A DNA stretch of 64,000 bases, from positions 10,457,410-10,521,409 of the forward strand of contig CM035350.1 in assembly GCA_020137815.1 (NCBI GenBank). The letters are read 5' to 3'. Made by a program: the position numbers and the translations under genes. Below, piece after piece: positions 12,538 through 47,077 of this stretch (position 1 is the first letter of the stretch; each line of letters starts with the position of its first letter). The stretch comes from Hormiphora californensis. Lineage: Eukaryota; Ctenophora; Tentaculata; Cydippida; Pleurobrachiidae. The notes below the pieces were generated by a model that was not told the origin of the DNA, did not search any database, and saw only the letters and a program-made list of their open reading frames with translations.

Positions 12538-13203
12538 AAAGTCTTAAAACGGCCATCTTGGATTTAGACCGCTCGCGCTGTTCGTTTACCAAGCGCGCGT
12601 CGATTCGAAATGCTAAACCGCGCGGCTCGTAATGGCCTCGTAACTCAACAAAATAAGCGCGATCCATTGTTGACGCAATCTTAAAAACTCGTCACGCACT
12701 AAATAGTAAATACGATTAATGATCTTCCTTTTTCCTCCGTTTTTGTGAAACTGGGACTTATCACCCAGACGTGTAGTTGTGGGGAATGGTAACTACTAGT
12801 TACCATGATACCTTCACCCGCATTTTCAGACAATTGCAAACTCGTGGCTAAAAGTAGAATATTAAAAACGCCGTATAAACATAAATATCCATATCCTAAC
12901 ATCACTCATCAGCACCATTCACCATACCCCTTTTTGTTAGTGCCCCAATGACGGTACAGCCAGACAGTCTTGGTCTAAACTGTAATATAGGCGAAGGTAA
13001 AATAGCTCTCACTTTAGTACTTCACGCGCACCCAACGTACAATGCATTATGAGAATGATATGTATATGAGTGGTAAAATATAAACTGCTCTATGCATGAT
13101 AAAAATCACAAACACATCTGATAGACCTAGTTAATATAGCTAGTATCGTATATTATAGGGCACCCCAATCTATACCAGTCTTTCAGCGTGTAGTTTCCCA
13201 CTG
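12538..13203. other. 3' flank of the ABCB6-like gene
   Basis: No coding segment or repeat seen. The ABCB6-like 3' UTR must lie here, but I find no convincing AATAAA on the minus strand close to the stop. Confidence 0.4.
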
Positions 13204-37919
<24,716 letters not shown>

Positions 37920-38302
37920 GTCTCTCCACTATCCACTACTACTATAACACTAGGTCAACAAGGTGAACAGGTGCAGGGGGAGGTTGTTATTGGCCTGCTA
38001 CTTTGTTACACATCCTACAGGCTGTACAAACATTGTGCAGGGTGTTTATTTAGAGTGACAACCAAGGTGTAGAATTGAATTGGTTAGTTCAGGAATTAAA
38101 TCGGTTAAAATTATTAAAATACAGCACAAAAAGATCAAATAGCACTTTACAACCTAACTCTCATTCTGAATGATTATACCCAATATGTTATGTTAATAAA
38201 AAGTGAACTGTGGTAGAGATGTAGTGAGTGTATTAATAAAATCCCATTTAGTTGGTTACTAAGCAACATAATACAGGTTACTAAGCAACATAATACAGTG
38301 TT
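37920..38302. other. Intergenic spacer, ABCB6-like promoter and MCFD2-like 3' end
   Basis: 384 bp between the two coding regions. GTTACTAAGCAACATAATACAG is present as an adjacent near-duplicate at about 38257-38298. No clear TATA box or poly(A) signal. Confidence 0.5.
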
Positions 38303-38406
38303 CTACTTGGCTCCACCAGGTGGTTTCACATGTCCAATGTATTCGGAGAAAGAAATCAGTCCATCATTATTTGGGTCGAAATCTTTCAATGTCAGATCAA
38401 CAATCT
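38303..38406 (-). CDS. MCFD2: MCFD2-like exon 4, second EF-hand
   Basis: Encodes EIVDLTLKDFDPNNDGLISF then SEYIGHVKPPGGAK and TAG. Acceptor CCCTCCCCAG. Confidence 0.88.
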
Positions 38407-41400
38407 CTGGGGAGGGGGGTTGCCAAGTTAGACTGTTAGTACAAAACAATCTCTGGGGAGGAGGGGGTGTAAGAAATCAGTATGATAATATGTTTTATGA
38501 AATAACCAATGAGGAGTACCTAATAGGTACTAGTAGTACTACTACCTATCCAGCAACTGCAATGACCAGTACCTGCATAAGTCTTCAAATCCTTCTCGTA
38601 CTGTTCGTCTGTGTACTCTCCATCCACTTTCTTGGCTCGGTGGTCACCAAATGAGTTTAGCAACTCCAATCCATCCAAGAAACCTGTCAATATAAAATAT
38701 AATGTAATAGTGACGTCACATGTAAATAGTGACGTCACATGTAAATAGTGGTCACATGTAGAGGACTAGGCATGTGTGTCGGACAATGTCTGCAGCTCAG
38801 GGGGGAGGGTCTATTAGGCACGTGTCGGACAATGTCTGCAGCTTGACAAGGGGGGGGGGGTCTATTAGGCATGTAACGGGCAACTGGGATACATCTAACG
38901 GACAGTGTCTCCACCTCAGGGGGAGTGAACCTCCACCTCAGGGGGGGGAGGGGGTCTACTTACCATCTTTATCTTTATCGTGGGGGGGGGGGGTCTACTT
39001 ACCATCTTTATCTTTATCGTGGGGGGGGTCTACTTACCATCTTTATCTTTATCGTGGGGGGGGGGGGGGGTCTACTTACCATCTTTATCTTTATCGTGGG
39101 GGGGGGGTCTACTTACCATCTTTATCTTTATCGTGGGGGGGGGGGGTCTACTTACCATCTTATCTTTATCGTGGGGGGGGGGGTCTACTTACCATCTTTA
39201 TCTTTATCGTGGGGGGGGGGGTCTACTTACCATCTTTATCTTTATCGTGGGGGGGGGGTCTACTTACCATCTTTATCTTTATCGTGGGGGGGGGTCTACT
39301 TACCATCTTTATCTTTATCGTGGGGGGGGGTCTACTTACCATCTTTATCTTTATCGTGGGGGGGGGGGTCTACTTACCATCTTTATCTTTATCGTGGGGG
39401 GGGGGTCTACTTACCATCTTTATCTTTATCGTGGGGGGGGGGTCTACTTACCATCTTTATCTTTATCGTGGGGGGGGGGGGTCTACTTACCATCTTTATC
39501 TTTATCGTGGGGGGGGTCTACTTACCATCTTTATCTTTATCGTGGGGGGGGGGGGTCTACTTACCATCTTTATCTTTATCGTGGGGGGGGGTCTACTTAC
39601 CATCTTTATCTTTATCGTGGGGGGGGGGTCTACTTACCATCTTTATCTTTATCTGGGGGGGGGGTCTACTTACCATCTTTATCTTTATCGTGGGGGGGTC
39701 TACTTACCATCTTTATCTTTATCGTGGGGGGGGGGGGTCTACTTACCATCTTTATCTTTATCGTGGGGGGGGGGGTCTACTTACCATCTTTATCTTTATC
39801 GTGGGGGGGGGGGGGGTCTACTTACCATCTTTATCTTTATCGTGGGGGGGGGGGTCTACTTACCATCTTTATCTTTATCGTGGGGGGGGTCTACTTACCA
39901 TCTTCATCTTTATCGTGGGGGGGGGGTCTACTTACCATCTTTATCTTTATCGTGGGGGGGGGGGTCTAGTTACCATCTTTATCTTTATCGTGGGGGGGCG
40001 GGTCTACTTACCATCTTTATCTTTATCGTGGGGGGGGGTCTACTTACCATCTTTATCTTTATCGTGGGGGGGGGGGGGGGGTCTACTTACCATCTTTATC
40101 TTTATCGTGGGGGGGTCTACTTACCATCTTTATCTTTATCGTGGGGGGGGGTCTACTTACCATCTTTATCTTTATCGTGGGGGGGGTCTACTTACCATCT
40201 TTATCTTTATCGTGGGGGGGGGGGGGTCTACTTACCATCTTTATCTTTATCGTGGGGGGGGGGTCTACTTACCATCTTTATCTTTATCGTGGGGGGGGGG
40301 GGGTCTACTTACCATCTTTATCTTTATCGTGGGGGGGTCTACTTACCATCTTTATCTATATCTGGGGGGGGGGTCTACTTACCATCTTTATCTTTATCGT
40401 GGGGGGGGGTCTACTTACCATCTTTATCTTTATCGTGGGGGGGGGGGGTCTACTTACCATCTTTATCTTTATCGTGGGGGGGGGGGGTCTACTTACCATC
40501 TTTATCTTTATCGTGGGGGGGGGGTCTACTTACCATCTTTATCTTTATCGTGGGGGGGGTCTACTTACCATCTTTATCTTTATCGTGGGGGGGGGGGTCT
40601 ACTTACCATCTTTATCTTTATCGTGGGGGGGGTCTACTTACCATCTTTATCTTTATCGTGGGGGGGGGTCTACTTACCATCTTTATCTTTATCGTGGGGG
40701 GGGGTCTACTTACCATCTTTATCTTTATCGTGGGGGGGGGTCTACTTACCATCTTTATCTTTATCGTGGGGGGGGGGGGTCTACTTACCATCTTTATCTT
40801 TATCGTGGGGGGGGGGGGTCTACTTACCATCTTTATCTTTATCGTGGGGGGGGGGGGTCTACTTACCATCTTTATCTTTATCGTGGGGGGGGGGTCTACT
40901 TACCATCTTTATCTTTATCGTGGGGGGGGTCTACTTACCATCTTTATCTTTATCGTGGGGGGGGTCTACTTACCATCTTTATCTTTATCGTGGGGGGGGG
41001 GTCTACTTACCATCTTTATCTTTATCGTGGGGGGGGGGGGGGTCTACTTACCATCTTTATCTTTATCGTGGGGGGGGTCTACTTACCATCTTTATCTTTA
41101 TCGTGGGGGGGGGGGTCTACTTACCATCTTTATCTTTATCGTGGGGGGGGGGTCTACTTACCATCTTTATCTTTATCGTGGGGGGGGGGGTCTACTTATC
41201 ATCTTTATCTTTATCGTGGGGGGGTCTACTTACCATCTTTATCTTTATCGTGGGGGGGGGTCTACTTACCATCTTTATCTTTATCATGGGGGGGGGGTCT
41301 ACTTACCATCTTTATCTTTATCGTGGGGGGGGGGGGTCTACTTACCATCTTTATCTTTATCGTGGGGGGGGTCTACTTACCATCTTTATCTTTATCGTGG

Positions 41401-42487
41401 GGGGGGGGGGGTCTACTTACCATCTTTATCCTTATCGTGGGGGGGGGGGTCTACTTACCATCTTTATCTTTATCGTGGGGGGGTCTACTTACCATCTTTA
41501 TCTTTATCGTGGGGGGGGGGTCTACTTACCATCTTTATCTTTATCGTGGGGGGGGGGGTCTACTTACCATCTTTATCTTTATCTGGGGGGGGGGTCTACT
41601 TACCATCTTTATCTTTATCGTGGGGGGGGGGGGGTCTACTTACCATCTTTATCTTTATCGTGGGGGGGGGGGTCTACTTACCATCTTCATCTTTATCGTG
41701 GGGGGGGGGGTCTACTTACCATCTTTATCTTTATCGTGGGGGGGGGGGTCTACTTACCATCTTTATCTTTATCGTGGACGTTGAAATATCCAAAGTAAAC
41801 ATCATCTTCTGTTTCGATCTTTGCTCCGTCTGCAACCTCATCCAGATGTTCTTGGAGATGCCTGTACAGATATATATGTGAGATGCCTGTGCAGATATAT
41901 GTGAGATATAATGTGTGGAGATGCCTGTGTGTGTGAGATATAATGTGTGGAGATGCCTGTGTGTGAGATATGATGTGTGGAGATGCCTGTGTAACAATTG
42001 TTTAAGCTATTTGTGTTTAAGGGTGATATCTAGGTAAGGGGCTCTAGGTAAACACTGTTATTGGTAAAGATGCTAGTACGTAATATGTACTACAATCTAC
42101 TTCATTACTCACACATGGGTAATTTGTCAGACGTCAGTATAATAAGGATTTCCTTGTCTGTCTACATGTCTCCACGTGTTGCACATATTTGGTCATGTCT
42201 CCAGGTGTTGTCCATATTTGGTCATGTCACATGTGTGTTGTCCATATTTGGATATGTCTCCACGTGTTGTCCATATTTGGATATGTCTCCAGGTGTTGTC
42301 CATATTTGGTCATGTCTCCAGGTGTTGTCCATATTTGGTCATGTCACATGTGTGTTGTCATGGTAACCTACTCCTTCATATGTTCATCTTGAGGGTCCAC
42401 ATGAAATGAATCTGGGCCATGTCCATGAGAGAATACACATGTAGTAGTGTACAGTACCAGTAGTATCACAGTACAGTATGGTCCCAT
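38303..42487 (-). CDS. MCFD2: MCFD2-like EF-hand secretory protein, 4 exons
   Basis: Exons 42372-42487, 41758-41861, 38573-38683, 38303-38406; all phases agree and total 144 codons plus stop (human MCFD2 has 146). Exon 1 gives a signal peptide (MGPYCTVILLVLYTTTC). Exon 2 gives EHMKEHLQEHLDEV and HDKDKDG. Exon 3 completes the first EF-hand loop (DKDKDGFLDGLE), and exon 4 gives the second (DPNNDGLISFSE). MCFD2 binds the lectin LMAN1 in the early secretory pathway and helps glycoproteins leave the ER. Intron 2 is almost wholly a splice-donor minisatellite. A related small EF-hand protein is possible, but length, signal and HLxEHL context favour MCFD2. Confidence 0.85.
38399..38461 (-). repeat. 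Duplicated acceptor of MCFD2-like exon 4
   Basis: CAATCTCTGGGGAGG (gene strand CCTCCCCAGAGATTG, acceptor plus exon start) occurs at 38401 and again about 47 bp upstream in the intron. Confidence 0.85.
38573..38683 (-). CDS. MCFD2: MCFD2-like exon 3
   Basis: Encodes GFLDGLELLNSFGDHRAKKV and the acidic DGEYTDEQYEKDLKTYA. Acceptor TATTGACAG, donor GTACTGG. Confidence 0.88.
38950..41775 (-). repeat. 2.8-kb array of about 75 copies of the exon 2 end plus donor
   Basis: The unit is TCTACTTACCATCTTTATC then TTTATCGTG and a G run of 6 to 15. On the gene strand it reads CACGATAAAGATAAAGATG, the last codons of exon 2 (HDKDKD-G), then GTAAGTAGA and a C tract. The 28-bp core is almost invariant; the G run varies. 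All long ORFs here, up to about 1030 codons, are artefacts. Confidence 0.97.
41758..41861 (-). CDS. MCFD2: MCFD2-like exon 2
   Basis: Encodes EHLQEHLDEVADGAKIETED then DVYFGYFNVHDKDKD, with the start of EF-hand loop 1. Donor GTAAGTAGA at 41757; acceptor CTGTACAG. Confidence 0.88.
41853..41995 (-). repeat. Amplified acceptor of MCFD2-like exon 2
   Basis: GAGATGCCTGTACAGATATAT and four further variants (GATGCCTGTGCAG, GATGCCTGTGTG). On the gene strand the first copies read ACAGGCATCTC, the true acceptor plus exon start; the later ones lose the AG context. Confidence 0.85.
42170..42360. repeat. About 29-bp repeat in intron 1 of the MCFD2-like gene
   Basis: Seven units of GTTGTCCATATTTGG plus TCATGTCTCCAGG, CACATGTGT or similar. 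It begins right after the exon 1 donor region but does not contain the exon edge. Confidence 0.92.
42372..42487 (-). CDS. MCFD2: MCFD2-like exon 1, signal peptide
   Basis: ATG at 42487 and MGPYCTVILLVLYTTTCVF followed by the His/Asp-rich SHGHGPDSFHVDPQDEHMK. Donor GTAGGT. Confidence 0.85.
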
Positions 42488-42712
42488 TGCTAGATAGATG
42501 ATTTGGGGAGATTTATAAACAAGATCAGTACATGACAAAAAGATGAAGGACAGAAAATTAAAATAATTCCAAATGTTAAAATGAGACATCAATTTCATAA
42601 CTAGATATTCTAAGTAAAAAACAACTTCATTCATAAAAATTATCGATTTCTAATCAATGCATGCATAAAAAGATAATATTTCTGAGTTTCCTATTTAGTT
42701 CTCCCGTTGTCA

Positions 42713-42770
42713 CTAAATCCTCTCGATAAAGGTTGTTAGGTCAGCCACAACTCCAGCCGTGTTATCGATA
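42713..42770 (-). pseudogene. Partial second copy of the epoxide hydrolase last exon
   Basis: CTAAATCCTCTCGATAAAGG and onward to GTTATCGATATGG repeats 42811-42868 with a few differences. It holds the 3' half of the last exon and stop codon only, downstream of the true stop. Confidence 0.85.
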
Positions 42771-42810
42771 TGGTAACCATGGTAACCTATAACACTTGTT
42801 GCCAGGGTAA

Positions 42811-42904
42811 CTAAATCCTCTCGATAAAGGTTGTTAGGTCAGCAACTACTCCAGCCATGTTATCGATATGACAGAAATGTCCCCCTGTCCCGTGGTAGTG
42901 GAAT
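42811..42904 (-). CDS. EPHX1: EPHX1-like exon 8, catalytic His
   Basis: Encodes FHYHGTGGHFCHIDNMAGVV and ADLTTFIERI then TAG. Acceptor CATTTTCACAG. Confidence 0.92.
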
Positions 42905-45616
42905 CTGTGAAAATGGCGATTAAAGATCAAAATGAAGCTGCTAATAGAGTCAACACAATTCTTTAGATCTACAAACTATTATTACTCACTGTTCAATTCT
43001 CTCGATATGGTAACCATGGTAACATATACAATATAACTCACTGTGCTATTTTTCAATTCTCTCGATATGGTAACCATGGTAACCTATACAATATAACTCA
43101 CTGTGCAATGTTTCAATTCTCTCGATATGGTAACCATGGTAACCTATACAATATAACTCACTGTGCAATGTTTCAATTCTCTCGATATGGTAACCATGGT
43201 AACCTATTCAATATAACTCACTGTGCAATGTTTCAATTCTCTCGATATGGTAACCATGGTAACCTATACAATATAATTCACTGTGCTATGTTTCAATTCT
43301 CTCGATATGGTAACGATGGTAACGGTATACAATATAACTCACTGTGCAATGTTTCAATTCTCTCGATATGGTAACCATGGTAACCTATACAATATAACTC
43401 ACTGTGCTATGTTTCAATTCTCTCGATATGGTAACGATGGTAACGGTATACAATATAACTCACTGTGCAATGTTTCAATTCTCTCGATATGGTAACCATG
43501 GTAACCTATACAATATAACTCACTGTGCAATGTTTCCAAACGATGCTCCAGAAACAAACTTGGTGACATGGAATATTTCATTCGGGAAGTTCGATACCGC
43601 CACAGGGACGTTCTTTATGTAGGAAGCTTTGAAGAAACCCATGTCCCTCCAATAAAACTCATTGTAGATCCTGGGGGATAATTAGTTCAATTAGAGCAGT
43701 AATTAGTTCAGTAATTAGAGCAGTAATTATAGGATCTTGTAATTACCTCATGGACACTTGTGCTGTTCGAGTGCACCAAAAGACAGCTAACATTGCACAG
43801 ATGTTATCCATCCCAAACAACCCAATGCCCTCATCCAGGGTTCTCTCAATAGTGGATTGGGGGTCTCGGGGGGAGGATGCTAGGGAGAAACAAGTTCCAA
43901 TCCATCCAATCAGACCAGTAGGAGAGTCAGCATATCCATATCCTATCGAGTCACCCATAACACTTTGGGCGTGGAAATATGCCATCTGCTTGTACATCCT
44001 GTAATGTAATTAATTGGTTAATTAATTAATTGGTTAATTAATTGATTAATTAATTGATGATACCACCATGGTGTGGCTGATACTACCCTGAATTTAGTAC
44101 AATAGACTAAAGACATGATTTATCATTGCATATCTCACCTTGTAGATAGACCCCCTATTGGGTGCATGAAGTTCTCCTCTTTTTTACTTGTATACACAAG
44201 GCCAGGTAGTACTGTTCCTATTGCAGTTTGCAGGATAGCACGGACACCTAGTAGGGTGGGGTTACCATGGTTACCTATATAGTAGAGTGGGGTTACCATG
44301 GTTACCTATATAGTAGGGTGAGGTACCATGGTTACCTATATAGTAGGGTGGGGTTACCATGGTTACCTATATAGTAGGGTGGGTTTACCATGGTTACCTA
44401 TAGCACGGACACCTATATAGTAGGGTGAGGTTACCATGGTTACCTATATAGTAGGGTGGGGTTACCATGGTTACCTATATAGTAGGGTGGGGTTACCATA
44501 GTTACCTATAGCACTTGTTGCCATGGAAACCTATAGCACGTGTAGCCATGGTAACCTATAGAACTTGTTGCCATGGTAACCTATAACACTTGTTGCCATG
44601 GTAACCCATAGCACTTGTTGCCATGGTAACCCATAGCACTTGTTGCCATGGTAACCTACCAGTAGAGACTCTGTTCATGGTGATGTGAAGTCCAATCACT
44701 TGTTCAGGATACATGGTTGTCAGGAGCTGTCCTATGATGGAACCCCAGTCCCCGCCGTGAACCTGTAGAATGTCATCACTTAGCAAATTGTAAAATGCAG
44801 GCCCAGTTTACCAATATAACTTACCACATATTTGGTGTACCCCAAACGTTTCATGAGAGTTGAGTAAACAGCTGCGATAACCATGGGAGATACCCCGGGA
44901 ACTGTTGGAGTGGCAGTGAACCCCAGACCAGGCAGACTCGGGGCGACAACGGTATAACCTGAAGCAGTGCATTATATTACTACAATAACTAGGCAGACTA
45001 GGGGTTTTAAGTTTTGCAGTGGATTAACAATGTGATTTCAAAAGGATTTCTCTTGCACATGATACCTTGTTTTAGCAGGAGAGGTATAGATCTATGAAAT
45101 TCTACAATTGTGCTAGGCCATCCATGTAGCAGCAGGATAGGTTGGTGCTTCTTCGAATCTTTCCCTTCCATGTGCACGAAGTGTAGAGTGACATCTCCAA
45201 TAGCAGTTTTGTAGTGATTGAATCCAGTGAGTGTGTCCGTTATTGTAGAGAAGGAACACTTCTCAGTGAAGTAATCAGCAACTTTATCAACATAGGAGAA
45301 GGGAGTTCCATAGCAGGAGGGGCCTTGCAAAGTTCGATCTACAATCCTCTCCCTCAATCGCCCTGGAATGATGCAATGTTATTCTGATACTAATTACTTG
45401 ACCTAACTTACGTTTCATGTCCTCAACTCTCTCAACAGTAACAGTAGTCAAGGGATCGAATTCTTCAATGGGGGAATCACACCAAGAGTTGGCTCGATCA
45501 AGGACTTCTTGTAGCCTTTTAGCGCAGGCTCGTTCTGTTTTCTTCTTCTTCAGGTAAATCAACAAGCCGACCAACATAACGAGGCCAATTAGCCATGACG
45601 GAATACAGCACAACAT
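42811..45616 (-). CDS. EPHX1: Microsomal epoxide hydrolase-like protein, 8 exons
   Basis: Exons 45412-45616, 45066-45362, 44825-44958, 44660-44762, 44139-44247, 43747-43998, 43524-43670, 42811-42904; phases agree throughout and give 446 codons plus stop (human EPHX1 455). The N-terminus is one membrane anchor (IGLVMLVGLLIYLKKKK). The alpha/beta-hydrolase core shows ILLLHGWP (oxyanion loop), PSLPGLGF, HGGDWGS with the nucleophile Asp, and GGHFCH with the catalytic His. The enzyme opens epoxides to diols at the ER membrane. Intron 4 and intron 7 hold arrays derived from their own splice junctions. Confidence 0.93.
42987..43530 (-). repeat. 60-bp array copying the EPHX1-like exon 7 end and donor
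   Basis: About nine units. On the gene strand each has AACATTGCACA followed by GTGAGTTATA, the end of exon 7 and its donor. Each also carries GGTAACCATGGTAACC or a close variant. Confidence 0.95.
43524..43670 (-). CDS. EPHX1: EPHX1-like exon 7
   Basis: Encodes IYNEFYWRDMGFFKASYIKN then VPVAVSKFPNEIFHVTKFV and GASFGNIA. Acceptor TATCCCCCAG, donor GTGAGTT. Confidence 0.9.
43747..43998 (-). CDS. EPHX1: EPHX1-like exon 6
   Basis: Encodes MYKQMAYFHAQSVMGDSIGY, then GYADSPTGLIGWIGTCF, the family's conserved DSPxGLxxWI block. Donor GTAATT. Confidence 0.92.
44139..44247 (-). CDS. EPHX1: EPHX1-like exon 5
   Basis: Encodes VRAILQTAIGTVLPGLVYTS and KKEENFMHPIGGLSTR. Acceptor CCCTACTAG, donor GTGAG. 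Confidence 0.85.
44248..44659 (-). repeat. Repeat-filled intron 4 of the EPHX1-like gene
   Basis: The left part repeats GTAGGGTGGGGTTACCATGG with TTACCTATATA, and includes a second copy of the exon 5 start (CACGGACACCTA, 44404-44415). The right part repeats CTTGTTGCCATGGTAACC with TATAGCA, starting at the exon 4 donor (GTAGGTTACCATGG on the gene strand). Confidence 0.9.
44660..44762 (-). CDS. EPHX1: EPHX1-like exon 4, nucleophile elbow
   Basis: Encodes VHGGDWGSIIGQLLTTMYPE and QVIGLHITMNRVST. The Asp of GGDWG is the nucleophile. Acceptor TTCTACAG, donor GTAGGT. Confidence 0.93.
44825..44958 (-). CDS. EPHX1: EPHX1-like exon 3
   Basis: Encodes YTVVAPSLPGLGFTATPTVP then GVSPMVIAAVYSTLMKRLGY. 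Acceptor CTGCTTCAG, donor GTAAGT. Confidence 0.92.
45066..45362 (-). CDS. EPHX1: EPHX1-like exon 2
   Basis: Encodes LRERIVDRTLQG onward to FNHYKTAIGDVTLHFVHMEG and QPILLLHGWPSTIVEFHRSI. Acceptor CATTCCAG, donor GTATC. Confidence 0.93.
45412..45616 (-). CDS. EPHX1: EPHX1-like exon 1, membrane anchor
   Basis: ATG at 45616. Single N-terminal transmembrane helix, then KKKKTERACAKRLQEVLDRA and a polar linker ending VERVEDMK. Donor GTAAGT. Confidence 0.9.
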
Positions 45617-45831
45617 ACTTGGGAGGGGCCAAAGTTGAAAATAAATTGTTATGGAAAATAATACTCATATCTACAATAAAATAGATATACATTTATGATC
45701 CACTTTAAAAGTGTATACACGTATTTATATTCAGGCCGATGTTGGCCGCCACGGGCCACCCCCACTTTTTGTCTGTTTGTGAAACTTTCATGGATCAGAT
45801 CTCGATACCTCCACTGTGTTTTGGGCTTGTT

Positions 45832-46071
45832 TTGGCTCTCACGCTTTTGTTTCTTGACCAATTTCGTCGATCAAAAGTTTTAAAGTCGGATTTTTTGAAG
45901 TTGTCACCCCCCTTTTCACGTGCGGCGTCGTATTTGCGTGTGAAAGCCCCCACTTCCTCTCACTTTTCGGCAAAAAGCCGCATTATATCATCGAAAAGAG
46001 CATAATTTTGTGAGTCCGTAAACTTTTTGTTTAACGAAATTGGTCAAAAAACAAAGGCGTGAGAGCCAAAG
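45832..46071. mobile_element. Miniature inverted-repeat element upstream of the EPHX1-like gene
   Basis: GGCTCTCACGC...TTGACCAATTTCGT (45832-45868) is inverted at about 46033-46068. The interior is non-coding. It lies 215 bp above the start codon, so it may bear on the promoter. Confidence 0.75.
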
Positions 46072-46261
46072 TAAGTTTCCGGCGCGCAAAAAAAACAGGG
46101 GTCTCAGATAACAAACGCACACCACGATCGGTCACAGAGTGAACCTACAAAGTGGTACAACACCGAAGTGTCGAGAGTACCCTCGTATCCATCATGGAAC
46201 CCGGTTATTGTCGGATTGCTGTTTGAAGTATACTTCACACGAATAAACAACAAATATTACA

Positions 46262-46830
46262 AATGAAAAGTCACTCAGCAAGGTCACAGACAGCGATGGA
46301 AGGTGGGCCTATGAAGCTCTTTCTGATGTCCCTGAGAGAAATCAAAGTGCTTCTCAACAGACAAAATCGTAACCTAGTCCTGATCACCTCTGGATACTTG
46401 TCTTTGTGGCGGCCGGAGATGCGGGAAGCTAGGTGTTTTATAAGTTTTTTCAGCTTCTGGTCCTGCACCTCCTGATGTGGCCATCACAAATGGGGTGAAG
46501 GCCCCGCTTTCTGCTTCTCGGATTCGCTGCTGATAGTCCCGTTTCTTCCTACTTTCGTGCATTTTATACAGAGATTTTGGAGCTTTATCTCTGTAGCTGG
46601 GTGCGGAGGGGTGAAATACAAATACAAATATACATTTATTGTCCGCTTTTCAATGTCCATATTTTAAAGAACAACACGAGTTCTGTTAGATCTTGACTAC
46701 TAGCATCACTTGGTGCGGACTTCGTCTCACTAACTCTCGTTTCAAAAGCGGTTAGTTTTATACCAAGTGGGATCCCTGTAGTTTTCTCCACAGCCCGATT
46801 ACATATTGGCAAACACGTCATTACGAGCAT
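46262..46830 (-). pseudogene. Decayed C-terminal fragment of the reverse transcriptase at 47078
   Basis: The frames read ESRKKRDYQQRIREAESGAF and TPFVMATSGGAGPEA, then a frameshift and SRISGRHKDKYPEVI, colinear with 47078-47420. At 46780-46830 the sequence also matches 47455-47505. About 165 bp between (46612-46780) is unmatched. Same orientation as the longer copy. Confidence 0.8.
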
Positions 46831-46890
46831 CCCTAGCAAACCTATGAGCATACTCGGAAATGTTCAGGTCGAGCACATGAAATTTTTTCA

Positions 46891-47035
46891 CTAACCCCAA
46901 CACCGATTGGCATCACTTTCCGACAGCCGAAGAGAAGCTGCCGAAGAGAGAAAGGGGGTAACCGTATGAAGAGTTAATCGCGATGAGTCTCATTCACATT
47001 GGGTTCGATCATTTGCCCCCGGTGTTGGGGTTAGT
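46891..47035. mobile_element. 145-bp miniature element between the two RT fragments
   Basis: ACTAACCCCAACACCG at the left is exactly inverted as CGGTGTTGGGGTTAGT at the right. Non-coding. Confidence 0.75.
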
Positions 47036-47077
47036 AATAAATAAATAAATCTTAAAATCACTCACTCAAATAAAAAG

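Noticed and set aside
38774-41881. ORFs of 330 to about 1030 codons in three forward frames
   Set aside because: They read the splice-donor minisatellite; the repeat lacks stops, and the true gene is on the other strand.
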